Assembly: GCF_042186555.1 (NCBI RefSeq)
Contig: NC_133328.1
Span: forward strand, 339,924,035-339,988,034
DNA from: Aquarana catesbeiana
Lineage: Eukaryota; Chordata; Amphibia; Anura; Ranidae
Reading direction: 5' to 3'
Length of the DNA: 64,000 nucleotides
Every line of letters starts with the position of its first letter. Within the stretch, counting starts at the first letter, position 1. This document shows, piece after piece, positions 21,060-34,367 of this stretch. The notes beneath the pieces were generated by a model. The model searched no databases. It had not been told where the DNA came from and worked only from the letters and a program-made list of their open reading frames with translations. The position numbers and the translations under genes are program-made.

Positions 21060-21370
21060 TGTATATATATATACACACATTTAGATGGGGGGCACCCTAT
21101 TTAAGTCTTGCGTAGGGTAGCACAAAACCAAAATTATGTATCAGGGTTAAAGGCTACATACAAGCAAGAAATAAACAGCCAAAAAAACTGATCTGAGTCA
21201 GGTGGGGAAAAGGATATCTGAACTGGAAAGGGCTGTGGAGACTTCAGTGACTTTTACTGGGTTAGGTACCTTGAAGTACTTGAAGTACTGAAAGATATTT
21301 ACCTCCCTTTCTGTTTTAGAGATATAATGAGTGCGATAAAGAAAATCACTAAAGTGAAGGGAAATCCATC
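20976..21370. other. PLE-1 3' tail, TA microsatellite and unassigned spacer
   Basis: AACACTGATCTCCAATAAAC at the start looks like the PLE-1 3' end and includes AATAAA. A (TA)n run of about 50 bp follows at 21015-21075. From about 21080 to 21370 nothing is recognised. Confidence 0.5.
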
Positions 21371-21924
21371 TTCAACTGCTTCCCACCCAGCCTATTATAA
21401 TATGACGACTGAGCCGTAGCCCTGTTATCCTGGGAGGACGTCATATGACATACTCCAAGGATCTTGCCTCACACTTGCCCCATGGGTCATTGGCTGTGTC
21501 CACCAGATCATTGTACTGGCCCACTGCCAATCATAGCAGTTTACATGACAATTGTACACAATGAATGGCTTTGGTTCATGCCATACATTGTGTATTATTG
21601 TGATGAGCTCTTTGATTGGTCACTGTGATCACATAGTACTGCTAGAGCCAATCACAGCCCACCTGTACCATATGATTAGCTGTGGCCAATCGCAGCTAAT
21701 TACAATAGTAAACACCAAATGAATAGTTTTCATTCAGAAAATGTGGTTGGATATAACTATAAAATTCACAGTTATAAGCAATCATAGTGTGTAAAAAAAA
21801 ATCTTGATCACCTCTCCAGAGTAGTACAGTGATACTAATGTAACACTGTATTGCTCTGGTTGTAAAAAAAAGGTATATAAAAAAGAAAAAAATAGAAAAA
21901 AATACTAAAGGCAGGCTAACATCA

Positions 21925-22112
21925 GATGCCACTAGGTGTCTCATCAATATTATCCATCTAGCTAGGAAACAACGGGTGCCTTCTCTGCTTCTAGCTTTTG
22001 ATGCCACTAGTATTAGACAAAATCCTGACATTTCATAAACAACAGTCGCAAACTTGTCATAAGTCTATTTGCAGATGACGTAATTCTGATGCTCTCATAT
22101 GCGTTTGCACAA
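21925..22112 (+). pseudogene. L1-like RT remnant with internal deletion
   Basis: One frame reads TRCLINIIHLARKQRVPSLL then LAFDAT, equivalent to the RT block ending in the first catalytic Asp ('LxLDAEKAFD'). About 65 bases later another frame reads LVISLFADDVILMLSYA, the catalytic 'FADD' block. In intact L1 RTs these are about 100 residues apart, so most of the palm is deleted. The wording is closest to the RT of the L1-B type in this window. Confidence 0.7.
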
Positions 22113-22278
22113 TTCTTCCGAAGGGGAGGAGCTTTTGCACGGACGTCACCCGCTGCCATCTCTCTGTGCTCGATCTGTGGATCTTGCTGTAAACTTTTTT
22201 TGGCATTTTTACTATTTGCGCTTGTTTACGCTAGTATTTTATGCCTTTTATATCTTAAATAAACATACAGTACACTAA

Positions 22279-22712
22279 TGCCCTGTACACACGATAGGAT
22301 TTTCCGACGGAAAATGTTTGATAGGACCTTGTTATCGGAAATTCCGACTGTGTGTAGGCTCCATCACACATTTTCCATAGGAATTTCCGACACACAAAGT
22401 TTGAGAGCAGGCTATAAAATTTTCCGACAACAAAATCCGTTGTCGGAAATTCCGATCGTGTGTACACAAATCCGACGCACAAAGTGCCACGCATGCTCAG
22501 AATAAATAAAGAGATGAAAGCTATTGGCTACTGCCCCGTTTATAGTCCCGATGTACATGTTTTACGTCACCGCTTTCAGAACGATCGGATTTTCCGACAA
22601 CTTTGACCGACCGTGTGTATACAAGACAAGTTTGAGCCAACATCCGTCGAAAAAAATCCATGGATTTTGTTGTCGGAATGTCCGATCAATGTCCGACCGT
22701 GTGTACAGGGCA
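22279..22712 (+). mobile_element. MITE related to the TGCCGCGTACACACG family
   Basis: The ends are TGCCCTGTACACACGATAGG and its inverse finishing GTGTGTACAGGGCA, with TAA on the left and TTA on the right. The interior repeats TTTTCCGAC and GTGTGT motifs and has the CTATTGGCTACTG and TACGTCA segments also found in the copies at 13237 and 62252. It is 434 bp and non-coding. Confidence 0.75.
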
Positions 22713-23190
22713 TTAGAGTGTGTCCTTCTATTTCATATACTTACCTTGGACAGCTGTATTACTACACTGTCTACCACTGCTACATTGGAGGCTATTATTG
22801 CCGGATACCCTTGCTGGGCTGGAGATCCACCCTGCCGGATTGGAGATATCCAAGCTGCGCTGGCAATTACTATCATCCCTGTGTGTATAAACGTGTATAT
22901 AACCTTCTGTTGCACAGAGGTCCACCTGGTCTGGTAAGCGCATTTGGCTTTGTTGTGGAGGATCTTGTCACAAAGACATCACTGGAGGATTACACCTCAC
23001 CTTCCTTCACGAGGGATCTTGCCTTTCACTTTTTGGTTTACAGTTCTTCTTTTATGTGGGATGGACCTTTTTCCCAAATCTATTGTGCTGCACTAACCAT
23101 TGTTTTGCATATTAATTATAGGCTTTGTGATTACCTCTAGTGTTCAGCTTGCATTTACTTGTGCTCCATTTATATTTGTTTGCGCTGATT
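22713..23190. other. Unassigned repeat-like sequence
   Basis: This sequence lies between the MITE and the right arm of the TTAA-type repeat. The open frames of up to 175 codons have no recognised motif and extend into the MITE, so they are not taken as genes. Confidence 0.4.
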
Positions 23191-23615
23191 GTTTTTTCTT
23201 TACAGATACTTGTACTGTCCTGGCATTTTTGTGCCTCAAGAAATTAGGCCATCGGTACATCAGTATTGATAGATTTTGAGATATACAATATATACAATAG
23301 TTTATGGACGCTATAACTTTCCTATAGATTAAATAATATACACTATTTTGGGTTATTGTCACCAAAGAAATGTAGCAGAATACATTTTGGCCTAAATTTC
23401 TGAAGAAAGACACGTTTGTTATTTTTTGTTTAGTTAGCTTAAAGTAAAAAACTCAGTGATGATTACACACCACTGACAGAAAGAAAAATCAAAAATGTCA
23501 AAAAATATATAACAATTTCATATGTTGTATTGCCATTTAAAATGTGACAGCGCTGCATGCTGAAAATTGGCCTGGGCAAGAAGGAGGTAAAAGTGTTTAG
23601 TATTGAAGTGGTTAA

Positions 23616-25677
23616 AATCTATCACCAGAATTGGTGTCCCTATTCAAAGTTTTTTTTTTCTATACTAATTACAACTGTATAGTTATAGACTTCTACTCAA
23701 TATCTGCACCAGTGAGCAATAAGACATAAAATATGACAGTATTAGTAATGAGGAGCAAAAAATGATAAAAACTGACAGAGGTTATAACCCTTCTTCACTA
23801 TGCCCCAAAATAGAAAAAAGTTTGGGTCGAAATTCTATTTTAACAACTGCATGAAATGTCCACTAACCCCACTAAATGTCTATTAACAAATGAAGTGTAA
23901 TACTGCATATTGGTGATTGGAATGTTGAATCAGGTATGTATCAATGGCTTCAGGACTTAAAACCCATATTCTTTATAAATGAGGGCCAGTGACAGCTGAC
24001 TCTTAAATTCAAATCAACAGCTTTTCTATGCATTGCAGCTACTGCTGCATTATAATATTTAATATAAAAAATGTATTTTCTTTTTTATTGTGGGTGTATT
24101 TTTCTAATTAGATATTAGAACACAAGCTGAGATACATATATTTTTTATTTCATCTTCCATTCAGGAGGTTAGCATTAAGATTCTGATTTTGCAAAAGTTC
24201 TTTTTGCAAAATGAACTACTTAAGCTTGTTTATATTCCTCAATCATTATTATAGCCTGTCACAGCCAGCCTAGTAAGACTTCTTTACAACATTAAAAAAG
24301 TAAAGTCCATTGCTTGAAACTTCACTGACTTTTAAAGCAAATTAACTTGACAATTCTAAATGATGCACATTCTGACATATCTAAAGGAAAATGAGCAGGA
24401 AATAAGAGAGAATAATTAAACGAAATGGGATACTGAAGTCTCTACTGCAACATAAACAACACATGTTGTATAGAGATTGAAAATGTTACAGTATTTCTAA
24501 AGGTTATGTGGTGTAAATCATAAAAATTGTCAAAACTTTCAACTGTAGTTTTAAATGGCAAAACATTAGTGTAATAACTTGTAAAAAAAGAATAATGAGA
24601 ATAAAAGTAACTCTGAAGATTTTGCGTTAGAAGATGTCAACATATTGTGAAAGTCTTATAATATACTCTGTAAAATATCACATTCATACATTTTAAACGA
24701 GACGAGAAAAAAAATCAATCACTTTAGGTCAAGAGTACAGCATTATGAAAAGGTCACATGCATACAAGCATGCCATTATGCATCTGCCACATACAATTTT
24801 ATGCAACAAGAAAAATTAGTAAAAACGAACACGTTTCAGACACATTCAGTTTGATAATGTTATTTATTTATTCTATTAAAAGAAAGACAGAGAAAAAAAT
24901 GTATTTATTAGGAATGTTAGTGTGCACATCAAAATGCTACCTGAAAACATAAACCTGATCACAGGAAAAATAATACATTTCTAGGATTATGAAAGACCTG
25001 GGGCACCCTTGGGCACATTTAGGAGAGCATATTCACAGCGCCGTAAAGGGGCATGGTTAATAAGCTGAGCCTATTCACTATATACAGTGCGGACATTTGC
25101 CACAGTCTTTGTGTCCTCAAAATATGCATTAACTACTGTGCCACAAACAAAATTCTTAAAGATGTCCATACTTTAAATTACGGGACTAAGGGGTTTTTTT
25201 TTGGTTTTTAAGTCTTTCATTAAATACACATTTCTGCACATTAAATATGTATACAGAGCAATCATTATGGGATTTACTTACTAAAAGTGTAGAGCATGTT
25301 CACTTTGTTCCATTTTATTGGAGGTGAATTGTGAGTGCTACCTTTCATTGGCAGTTAGAAGTAGGTGCTTTCTTTCATTTGTGTTTAGCAAGCATATGTC
25401 AAAGTAAAATTTAAAGAAATGCAGATGCTGCACATTTTGCCATGTTTCATTCCTGCAAGTACAGAAAAATACCTGTTCATTAGCCAATAATTCCCTCCAC
25501 TCTTAACTCCTCTTGTGACATGACAACGGACAGCATGTTTGGAGGCAAAGTGTTGTCAGCAATGCTCATTCTCTTTTGCTAAACTACTGAGCCACTCCCA
25601 CACTCAGGTCTCTATAACATAAAGATTAATCATTCTGTAGTTCAAAATACCAACTAGGAGGGCTTTGTGATAACATT
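23616..25677. other. Unassigned AT-rich sequence
   Basis: About 2 kb with no coding frame, terminal repeat or RNA gene recognised. It ends at the target site of L1-A. Confidence 0.5.
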
Positions 25678-25850
25678 AAAAAGTATGCAGACTTCCGGTA
25701 TCGGCGCCACATGAGGAGGAGGTAGATATCTCCAGCTCCTGCAGTGCTCCTCACAAAATCGGCTATGAAATCCGGCCACTGCTTTGGGGAGACCCCCCTC
25801 CATCCCTGCTTCATTGTGGGCACACATGGATCGCTTTGTGGAGCGATCAT

Positions 25851-26720
25851 ATGCCCGAACGGTATCCTCCACAATACCCCCCCGTGGGAGAGACAGCGGC
25901 AGACACAGCCAAGATGGCGGCCGCTCCCTGCATGCCAGAACTGCTGCAGACTCAGCCACAGCCTCCCTCAGCCCCAGAACTGACAGGTACGGATCCTGCC
26001 TCCCCTGCTGGCATCGCACAAGCAGTGGTAACACTGCTGGGCCCCACACTAACAACCACTGTGGATGCAGCAGTACACAGAGGACTGGAACAGCTCCACA
26101 TAGAGCTACAATCACAGGCACAGAGAATCACACATGTGGAGGAGAGGATATCATCCTTGGAAGATGAATCCACAGCCACCTCTGCCTCGGTCGCGTGCAT
26201 TACTGTCACAAACAGGGACATATGGAATAAACTCGACGATTTGGAAAATCGTTCGAGAAGGAACAATTTGCGCATAATTGGATTGCCAGAATCGGTATCC
26301 GCTACCCAGCTCATGAATATCTGCTCAAAAATACTCCCCGAGCAACTGGGCCTCCACATACCCTGCACTATTGAACGTGCACACCGCATGGGTCAATACT
26401 CAGAAACCCATGCCAAACCTTGTCACGTCATAGTCAAATACCTCAACTATGCTGACAAGAATGCCATAATGCAAAAATTGCGTTGCACACGCTCCTTAAC
26501 TGTGGATGGCGCAAAATTGCTGCTCTTTGCGGATTATTCCATGGAGGTGATGAAACAACGTAAAGCGTTTTCGCCGATCTGCTCAGCTCTACACAACAAC
26601 CAACTCCGGTTCTCCCTAGCTTACCCAGCTATCCTCCGCATCCAAACGCATGAAGGAGAACACCTCACTTTCACCACACCTGATGAGGTGGAAAACTACA
26701 TAAATGCCCGGGGCACCTAG
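25851..26720 (+). CDS. L1-A ORF1 protein (RNA-binding chaperone), intact
   Basis: An uninterrupted frame of 289 codons from the ATG at 25851; the frame is open further upstream, but only through non-ATG codons. L1 ORF1 proteins trimerise through a coiled coil and coat the LINE RNA. Residues about 80-140 have a heptad-like, coiled-coil character (LHIELQSQAQRITHVEERIS). The RRM-like domain starts at LENRSRRNNLRIIGLPE and continues with CTIERAHRMG. The C-terminal domain has VKYLNYADKNAIMQKLR and ends VENYINARGT. The Pro/Ala-rich N-terminus is unusual but fits frog L1 elements. It appears undamaged although ORF2 of the same copy is dead. Confidence 0.88.
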   Translation: MPERYPPQYPPVGETAADTAKMAAAPCMPELLQTQPQPPSAPELTGTDPASPAGIAQAVVTLLGPTLTTTVDAAVHRGLEQLHIELQSQAQRITHVEERISSLEDESTATSASVACITVTNRDIWNKLDDLENRSRRNNLRIIGLPESVSATQLMNICSKILPEQLGLHIPCTIERAHRMGQYSETHAKPCHVIVKYLNYADKNAIMQKLRCTRSLTVDGAKLLLFADYSMEVMKQRKAFSPICSALHNNQLRFSLAYPAILRIQTHEGEHLTFTTPDEVENYINARGT

Positions 26721-27605
26721 ATGGAACACAGCAACTCTGCAGAGGGTTTACTATTGACATCAACGTCTTCTCCAACAGCACCACCTAAACATCAATGCAG
26801 CCCGACCAAACCTCCATATAAACGCAGCCACTTCACCCACCAGGGGGACCGCTCAGGGAATCGCTGAAGGACTTCAGAAACTCACCTTCACTAGTCATGC
26901 TTGCAAAGATGGGTAATATTACCCCCCTTATTTCTCTCTTTTTATTTATTTTTTATTTTACTTTTTCATGACTGAACTTTCTGACACAGTACTTGTGTCA
27001 GCCTGTTGCTCAACGTTTATTTGCTTCTTAGTTTGCTATTCCAGTTACCAATAAGGCCGCATGCTATCTGTTTAGAGGGTCACTCTAGAGGCTCATGTAA
27101 TAGTCGCAGCCACTGCCCCTCTGAGGATTAGACCCATGAGCCGAGCCCTCACTCATCTGAGCCTACCCCATCGTCCAGTTGTGATATGCTCTTTTCCTGA
27201 TCTTCTTCCATCTGACTACCCTTCCCTGTTACCCACTACCCATCTCCCTCCTTCCCCCCCTCCCATCATTCCCTTCCTTTCCTCCCTCCCTCCACTCCCC
27301 ATAGCCCGCATCTTGCCAGTACGTGAGGAGCTAGCAACCAGCGGGGGATATGATAGGTAGTTTAACCTCATGTGGAAAAAAGTGGAGTCTACCATGTGTA
27401 TTTTGCTTTTATTTAACCGAAAATCTGCTTTGTTACTGTTCTTTCTTTATTGTTGTTTAGAAGATGTGAAACTCATGTTTACCTGTTTTGTACCTACGCT
27501 CTTAGGCGACCTACAACACTTTGGTGACTCCTGGATGGTTGATATTGTACCCACAGAGAGGCTCCATTGCAAGCCTCTAACCCACTACATTGTTTATCTC
27601 CAGAC

Positions 27606-30600
27606 ATGTCATCTTCAACCGATGGGAGTCACCTAAAGTTTGTTTTGTGGAATGTTAAAGGGCTTTGCTCTCCAAGTAAACTCATGTCAATCCTTAGGCA
27701 TTTACGGCGTCTCCGGGCGGATGTGGCTTTGCTTCAGGAGACACACCTGTCCGCAGACAATTTAACACGCCTTCGAAAACTGTGGGTGGGCTCTGTATAT
27801 GGCTCACCGGCAGTAGGCCATAAGGCGGGAGTTGCTATATTATTGCACAAAAACCTACGACATACTGTCAGGGATGTCAGGGCTGATTCGACAGGCCACA
27901 AAATGACCTTACATATGACCTTAGATGACAAAACAGTTGCTCTCACCAATATTTATGCTCCTAACTCGCCTGACACTTCCTTTTTCCAAGATATGGTGCA
28001 GTGGGTACTCACTGCTCCTGAGACGCTACACTTAGTGGGTGGAGACTTCAACTCTGTTATGTCCACACTGGCAGATCGCACGTGCGACCCAACACGTAGG
28101 CCACGTACCTATACCCCCCTACATCGGACTCTACTCTCCTAGCACAATTTATCACTTCCATGCAGTTTGTTGATGTTTGCTGTTTAATGCACCCTACAGA
28201 TTGAGAATATACCTTTTTTTCACCCCACATAACACTTTTTCTCGCATAGATTACTTTTTTGCCTCCCCAGCGTTAATCTCCGCAATATGTGCTCCAGACA
28301 TAAATGACACCAGAATTTCAGACCACAGCCCTATTTCTGTACACATAACTCAGGCTAAGCCTTCATCTCCCTCCCCCACATGGCGCTTCCCTTTGTACCT
28401 GGCGGATAGTGAAGACTTCCGACACGTACTATATGAAGTGTGGGAAGAATACATTTCCACAAACGGAGCTCACATTTCTGACCCGAACCTCTTTTGGGAA
28501 GCAAAGCTTTCCGGCGGGGGGGAAAATCATCTCATATACCGCCCAATTTAAAAAACAGGCCAAACAACTATACAGGCAGGCCAGCGAAGCTTTACGCTTG
28601 ACTAATGAGCGGATAACACTAAACCGTACCTCTGATAACATTCAAGAGTGGCGGCAGGATAAACGTACTTTTGATCTTTGGGCAGAACAACACGAAGCGA
28701 CCAAAACATCATACTCTACTCTTCATTTCCACAAGTTTGGTAACAAGGCGGGCAAGTTACTGGCTAAATTATGTTCAAGACCAAGTTGTCCTACTCATAT
28801 CTCTACCCTGAGAAATGCGGCCGGCTCCCTGGTTACCTCGCCTGCTGAAATTAGCAAATTACTTGCAGAGTACTACACAAATTTATATAGAGCTGACCCA
28901 ACTGACCAACCTACGGCAGAAGCTCTGCTAGCCAAGATACGTCTGGCCAAACTTCAAAATACACAATTGGAGGCACTCAATGCTCCTATCACTACGGATG
29001 ACATCCGGCTTACAATGAAATCCATGGCGTTAACCAAAGCCCCAGGCCCGGATGGTTACACGGCTGATTTTTTCAAATTAACAGGTGACTTTATCCCTGA
29101 CACCCTGAAACATGTATACGCAGCCATTTGGGATGGGACCCCTATCTTCCCACAGGGACGCAGGCACACATCAAACTGATTTCCAAGAAAGGCAAAGATC
29201 CCCTACTACCAGGATCATACCGTCCAATTTCCTTAATTAACGTTGATGTAAAAATCCTGTCTAAAATAGTTGCATCACGCATAGCTCTCCTACTTCCTTC
29301 TTTACTACACCCAGCCCAATCCGGCTTTGTTTCAGGGCGCTCAGCTACCCTGAACATTTGCAAGGTTTTAATGGCTTTAGAATACGCTAAAACTCACCCT
29401 GACCAAACCGTCGCTATTATTTCTCTTGACGCTGAAAAAGCCTTTGATAACATTAGTTTCTCCTGGCTTTTCAGAGTAATGGAACAATTCGGCTTTTCGG
29501 GTCAAATTATGCGACTCTTATTACAAATGTATGCCTCCCCAACGGTGCGTCTTGTCACCCCTGACTTTGTCTCTGACATGATCCCCTTAGCAAAGGGAAT
29601 GAGGCAGGGATGCCCCCTGTCCCCGATGTTATTCATTGCGATTGAACCCTTATCTAGAGTACTCAATTCGTCTAATGGGGTTAGTGGCATTGCTTTAGGT
29701 AACCAAACTCTCCGCTCCACCCTGTTCGCAGACGACATACTCTTATTCTCTTATTCTCTACCAACACCATATCAGACTTTGACAGACTCCAGCAACTCTT
29801 TGCGGCCTTCCGACTATGCTCAGGCTTCTGTATAAATTTTAACAACAAGCCTATCTATTAAATGGAGACATCTATCTCCACTCGCCCTGGCAACTCAACA
29901 TATCACATACTTGGGTATTCATATAGGACGTGAGCCATCTTCTTTATATCTACTCAACTGTCCCCCCTTAATAACCAAAATTGTGAAGGAGTTGGAAGCT
30001 TGGGCTGCCCGCCCTCTTTCGCTCTTTGGGAGATGCCGCCTTTTTAAAATGGTGTCATTTGCACGCCTGCTTTATCCAATGCAGACCATACCTCTTCAAT
30101 TGAGACACTCTGATGTACAAAAAATCCAGAGAGCGTTAACTGTTTTTATATAGTCTTGCAATAAACCACGTAATGCACTACAAAAATTATGTCTCCCGTA
30201 GGGCGAGGGCGGGGTGGGGCGGGATTACCCAATATACATTTCTATAACCTAGCATGTTTACTTATACAGGGCCTAGATTGGTTGACTGAAAGGTCTAAAT
30301 ACTCCAACTCTGCACTTGAAGGTGCTATGGCTTCCCCATATGACCTTTCAGCCAACCTTCATTCTAATCCTAATACTTTGCCTCCCCACCTCAAGACAAG
30401 TGTACTTTTCAAAGATACAGTCATCACCTGGAGAGAGGTCAGAAAATTACTCGGACTGCCTTCTAGCATCTCCCATCACCTAACGATCCAAGGAAACCCT
30501 ATGTTCCTCCAATGCAATCTGCACAAAGTTTTTAGTCAATGGAAACTCAAGGGCCTTACGAGCATAACATCCGTCTACCAGGACAAACCAGGTGAATTTA

Positions 30601-31515
30601 AACCTTTTCAAACCTTGATGTGGGAATTCTCACTGCCGCCATTACACATCTTTTTTTATCACCAACTCACCGATTATTAAAGGTCTTGCTATGGGCCTGA
30701 GTCCGATCCCCTTCAAATGTCCTTCATCGACACTGAACTTCAAAGGAATGATCACCAATATCTACTCCTACCTCATCCAACACCAATCACGGAAATATTG
30801 TCTCAAACCATACCAAAAATGGTCTCACATAATGGGGGACAATGATCTGCCAGAAAAAATCCTTGAGGGATACAGACATATCCCCAAACTTACTGCATCA
30901 GAAACATGGTGCGAGACGCAATTTAAAATCATTCACAGGGCCTACTTTCCATTCCGCTCTAACAAAGCAGATCCAAATTAAGCACAATGCCAGTGGTATT
31001 CCCTGCCTCGCCCCACACTGCTCCACCGACTCTGGGATTGCACGGCTGTCACTACCTATTGGAACGCTGTGATAACCTACATCAACAAAATCAATAAAAC
31101 GCAGATACCAAAAGACTGTCTCTTATGCTTGTTCAGTATACCACCATTATCCTCCTCATCAGTGATGAGCCTACAGAATATTCCACAATGGGCTCATCTA
31201 TGTCTTTTAGTTGCCCGCAGGACTATTATGTCTCACTGGATCACATCAACACCACCTAATCTGCCGGCGGTTAAAAAAGCCATGACTTCACTCTTTTACT
31301 TGGAGAGATTAGACACCATAACATTGAACTTTCGTTCTACCTCACGCTTTTTCAAGAGATGGAGAAGCTATATGGAAGCCACATTCACTCAACAAAAAAT
31401 GCAAGATATAATGCAACCATTCCGTTTTACGGATTGGTACCTAAATAGAGATCTTACCAATTCACTTGGCAACCTCAAAATATCTCACACTTCTGACCCC
31501 TCTACTTTTACGTAA
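27606..31515 (+). pseudogene. L1-A ORF2 (endonuclease and reverse transcriptase), broken
   Basis: It starts with ATG at 27606. The endonuclease domain has LKFVLWNVKGL, LLQETHLS and VGGDFNSVM before a frameshift at about 28140; SRIDYFF and ISDHSPISVHI follow in other frames (28240-28350). The RT region has APGPDGYTADFFK (29050), SYRPISLINVDVK (29220), GMRQGCPLSPMLF (29600) and the catalytic STLFADDILLF (29720). The C-terminal part is scattered over frames at 29911-30153, 30189-30680, 30691-30981 and 31069-31515. Intact ORF2 proteins nick DNA and copy the LINE RNA at the nick. Here at least seven frame breaks make it inactive. Confidence 0.92.
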
Positions 31516-31914
31516 GACAACCACAAGCTCATGATGCTCTTCGACTTCCACGACTCTCTTCTATCTAACCTCAGTATTATCATTTAGTTTCACTGTTTTA
31601 ACTAGACCAATTTATCTGTTCACTAGTTAGTTATGTCCAAACGTTGCTTCCACTCCTGAAGGTACAAAGGTGTAAGGTACAGCCTCTCAGGCACTATATT
31701 GCTTAACAACATTGCTACGATGGTAAATGTGAATTAATGATCCCCCTCCCTCCCTCCCCCTCCCCACTACCTGTGTTTAGGTATAAAACTATCTTGCTGA
31801 TTAGAGAATTTATATGTGCATGCTTTATAGCTATTATGTACTCTGTTTTATACTACTGTATTTTGTAAAACCTAATAAATATTTTTCAGAAAAAAAAAAA
31901 AAAAAAGTATGCAG

Positions 31915-33068
31915 CGGACACTGGAAAGATCTGACTTTGAACAATAACAACAGGTATTTTTTTACACTTATCAAACAGATATAATACAATGCTGAATAGC
32001 TTGTGCGATTGGTGGATACTTGTAAAATGCCACTTTCATTGGTGGTCAGCAGTGAGTTCCTCCTTTTTTTGGCAGCCAGTAATGAGTCCCTTGAAAATCA
32101 GGAGTTCAATGGTTACTTACCTGAAAGAGCTTCATTGGTACAATTGGTGTTCTGTTAAGAGGTTTTTGTGCCACAATTGTGTGTGGAACTGTCAGGCAGG
32201 ATATCACTCTGTCCAGTACTTGCAGCATTTCTAGGTGTCATTACTGCCTAATAGATGTAAAAAAATATATATAACGTTCTATACAAAAAGTACACCACCA
32301 CGTAGGTACTAAAAATGTATTAATACTATATTAGAATATTTCAAACAACATATACATAAAATACAGTGAAGCACTTTAAAAAAGTACCACAGAAATTCCT
32401 TTTTTAGGGGGAAATCCTAATTTCAGGGGGAAATTTTGGATTACCTGGGAATAATGGTCTTTGAAAGTAAATATTTGAATATCTGCAACTATGATCAAAA
32501 GCAGATAGCATGGGACTAGTGATGAGCCAAACAAATGTTGATGCTTGAACACAATTTTGCAACTTTGACATGTATTAGTAAAACTGTACATATCATTGCA
32601 ACTAATTTGTGTATCCAGGTGGATTATACATTTTCAGGACAAACTGGGCTTTGTAAATGGTAATGCATATCTCCTGAGGTTTTTTTTTATCATTAAAGGG
32701 AAACTGGTCCAAAATAGTAAAAAACAAATAAAAAATTTACTTGCTGTATATTTCTTGCTATTACAGTACCTTTCCACCAAAGAACAACCCAAAAAAAGTT
32801 CTTGCTCCTGACAATTGCAGCGATATCACATACTGTATGTGTATATTAGTTGTTGTTTGGGGTCGTGGCCTGGCTGGAGCCCAGGCTGAGGCTGCCATCC
32901 ATCTCACCTCATACACGTGCTTCATGAAAGGAGGCTTATGGACATTTTCATTTGTTTGTACCTAATAGTAAGGCCCAGAAACAATAGTGTGCATTTTGTT
33001 TTGTTTTATCCTATCTAAAACACACTGACATTAACTGACACTGATACTTTTTTAAAAAAAAACTTACA
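31915..33068. other. Unassigned spacer between L1-A and L1-B
   Basis: No supported gene. Short open frames (31989-32234, 32596-32811) have no recognised motifs. The A-rich run just before 33069 may be the target site of L1-B. Confidence 0.5.
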
Positions 33069-33166
33069 GGGGCGTGGCTACCACCGAGCAGTATGGACGC
33101 CTGAACAGACAGCTCCAGCACCGAACGGAATACCGACCACTACCACCGCTAATCCGCGATCACAGG

Positions 33167-34367
33167 ATGGCTACAATTGACCCTCACACATCAGGGTACC
33201 AGCCGGGCTTGTCCATGAAAAGAAAGGACTACAGGCAGCCGAAGAAATTGACTGATTTCTTCACAGTGCCGCCCAGAGGACGAATCCAAGATGGCGCCTC
33301 TGGCTCCTCAGCACACAGCACCGCTGCATACACAGATCTCCCTGATGCAGATGAGGATGCAATATCCCCCCCAGAAGATAATCCAACCTCCCCTACGACT
33401 CTGCAATCATCCTCAGTGAGCAACAGCCCTGCTAAAGTGCGGATGCTCTTGGATTATGGACAGCATCTCCATGAGGTAAGCCCTGCTCTGGACACCCTCC
33501 TCATACAGCAGGCCCAGACATCCCCTATAGCAGCATTCCCCACATCTAACATGCCAGTTCTTGACACAACAATGAAGGAGATGCTCATGTCGCTACATAG
33601 CTCACTGCACTGTGACATTTCCATCATGTTAAAAAAAATGTTCCAAAAATTTAAAGATGAAATGTCTTTTATGGACCGTTGATCACATTGAACAACGTGT
33701 GAATGCCGTGACAGAAACATGACAGAAAGAGTTAATGACCAGGTCAATGTGCGTGACCACACTAGAGATGAACAACACTGGTTCAAAGCCAAGATGGCGG
33801 ACCGAGGACAGGTCCAGACGTAACAATGTCAAAATGAGGGGTATACCTGAGTCAATTTTACCACCTGATCTTAACTCCTACGCCAGGAAGTTAATAGCTA
33901 CCCTCCTGCCTGACCTGTCCCCAATGGAACCTATCATCGACCGCATTTATCGCCTTCCTAAACCCCCGCATCTTCCCGCCAGTGTCCCTAGGGATGTGTT
34001 GATGCAAATCCACTTTTACCACGCAAAAAGCATGCTTCTGACCAAAACAAGACATCTGGGACAACTTACAGCGCCATACACGAAACTGTATGCAGATATC
34101 TCTCAATTTACTCACCAACAGCGGTGACATTTGAACACTATCACCAAACCTCTAAACAACCAAAAGATTGCCTACCAATTGGGATTCCCGACCAAGCTCA
34201 TTGTGAACAAAAATGGGGTGAAACATAACATTACTGCTGTTGAGGAAGGAATCCAACTCCTACGCACTTGGGGAATCATTCCCGAAGGGGTGTCACAATC
34301 CAGCCAGAAACACCATGAAAAGGACCACAGCCATCCTACAACTCCTGCAAACTCAGTACCAGGTTAG
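33167..34367 (+). pseudogene. L1-B ORF1, broken
   Basis: The likely start is the ATG at 33167 (MATIDPHTSG...). The first frame runs to 33682 and ends in a frameshift around 33680 within a coiled-coil-like region (LHCDISIMLKKMFQKFKDEM). The second frame from about 33735 has EDRSRRNNVKMRGIPESI, the start of the RRM-like domain, and IDRIYRLPKPPHLP. It stops at TGA 34125-34127, but the same frame continues with NTITKPLNNQKIAYQLGF and AVEEGIQLLRTWGI, a normal C-terminus. So the gene has one frameshift and at least one nonsense codon. Its role would be RNA binding and chaperoning. Confidence 0.8.

Larger units (their letters stand above)
21371..23615. mobile_element. TTAA-type frog repeat with nested insertions
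   Basis: The right end reads GTATTGAAGTGGTTAA; its complement starts TTAACCACTTCAATAC. The left end, TTCAACTGCTTCCCACCCAG, looks like a diverged form of the same terminus. I recognise these ends as a very common frog repeat type bounded by TTAA (Kolobok/T2-like or piggyBac-like; not resolved). No transposase is visible. Inside lie an L1 RT remnant (21925-22112), a MITE (22279-22712) and unassigned sequence, so a single element is an inference from the two ends. Confidence 0.5.
25678..31914 (+). mobile_element. L1-A: full-length L1/Tx1-like LINE with target duplication
   Basis: The body runs from 25691 to the poly-A at 31890-31906. AAAAAGTATGCAG flanks it at 25678-25690 and 31902-31914, a 13-bp target duplication overlapping the tail. 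An AATAAA signal lies at 31874. Order of parts: short 5' UTR, ORF1 (25851-26720), a C-rich inter-ORF stretch near 27240-27300, ORF2 (27606 to about 31515, broken), and a 3' UTR with a C/T-rich tract near 31740. The insertion mark and near-complete length show target-primed retrotransposition without 5' truncation. Confidence 0.93.

Noticed and set aside
22524..23140. Plus-strand frames of 137 and 175 codons
   Set aside because: They run from a MITE into repeat-like DNA and contain no known motif or codon-usage support.
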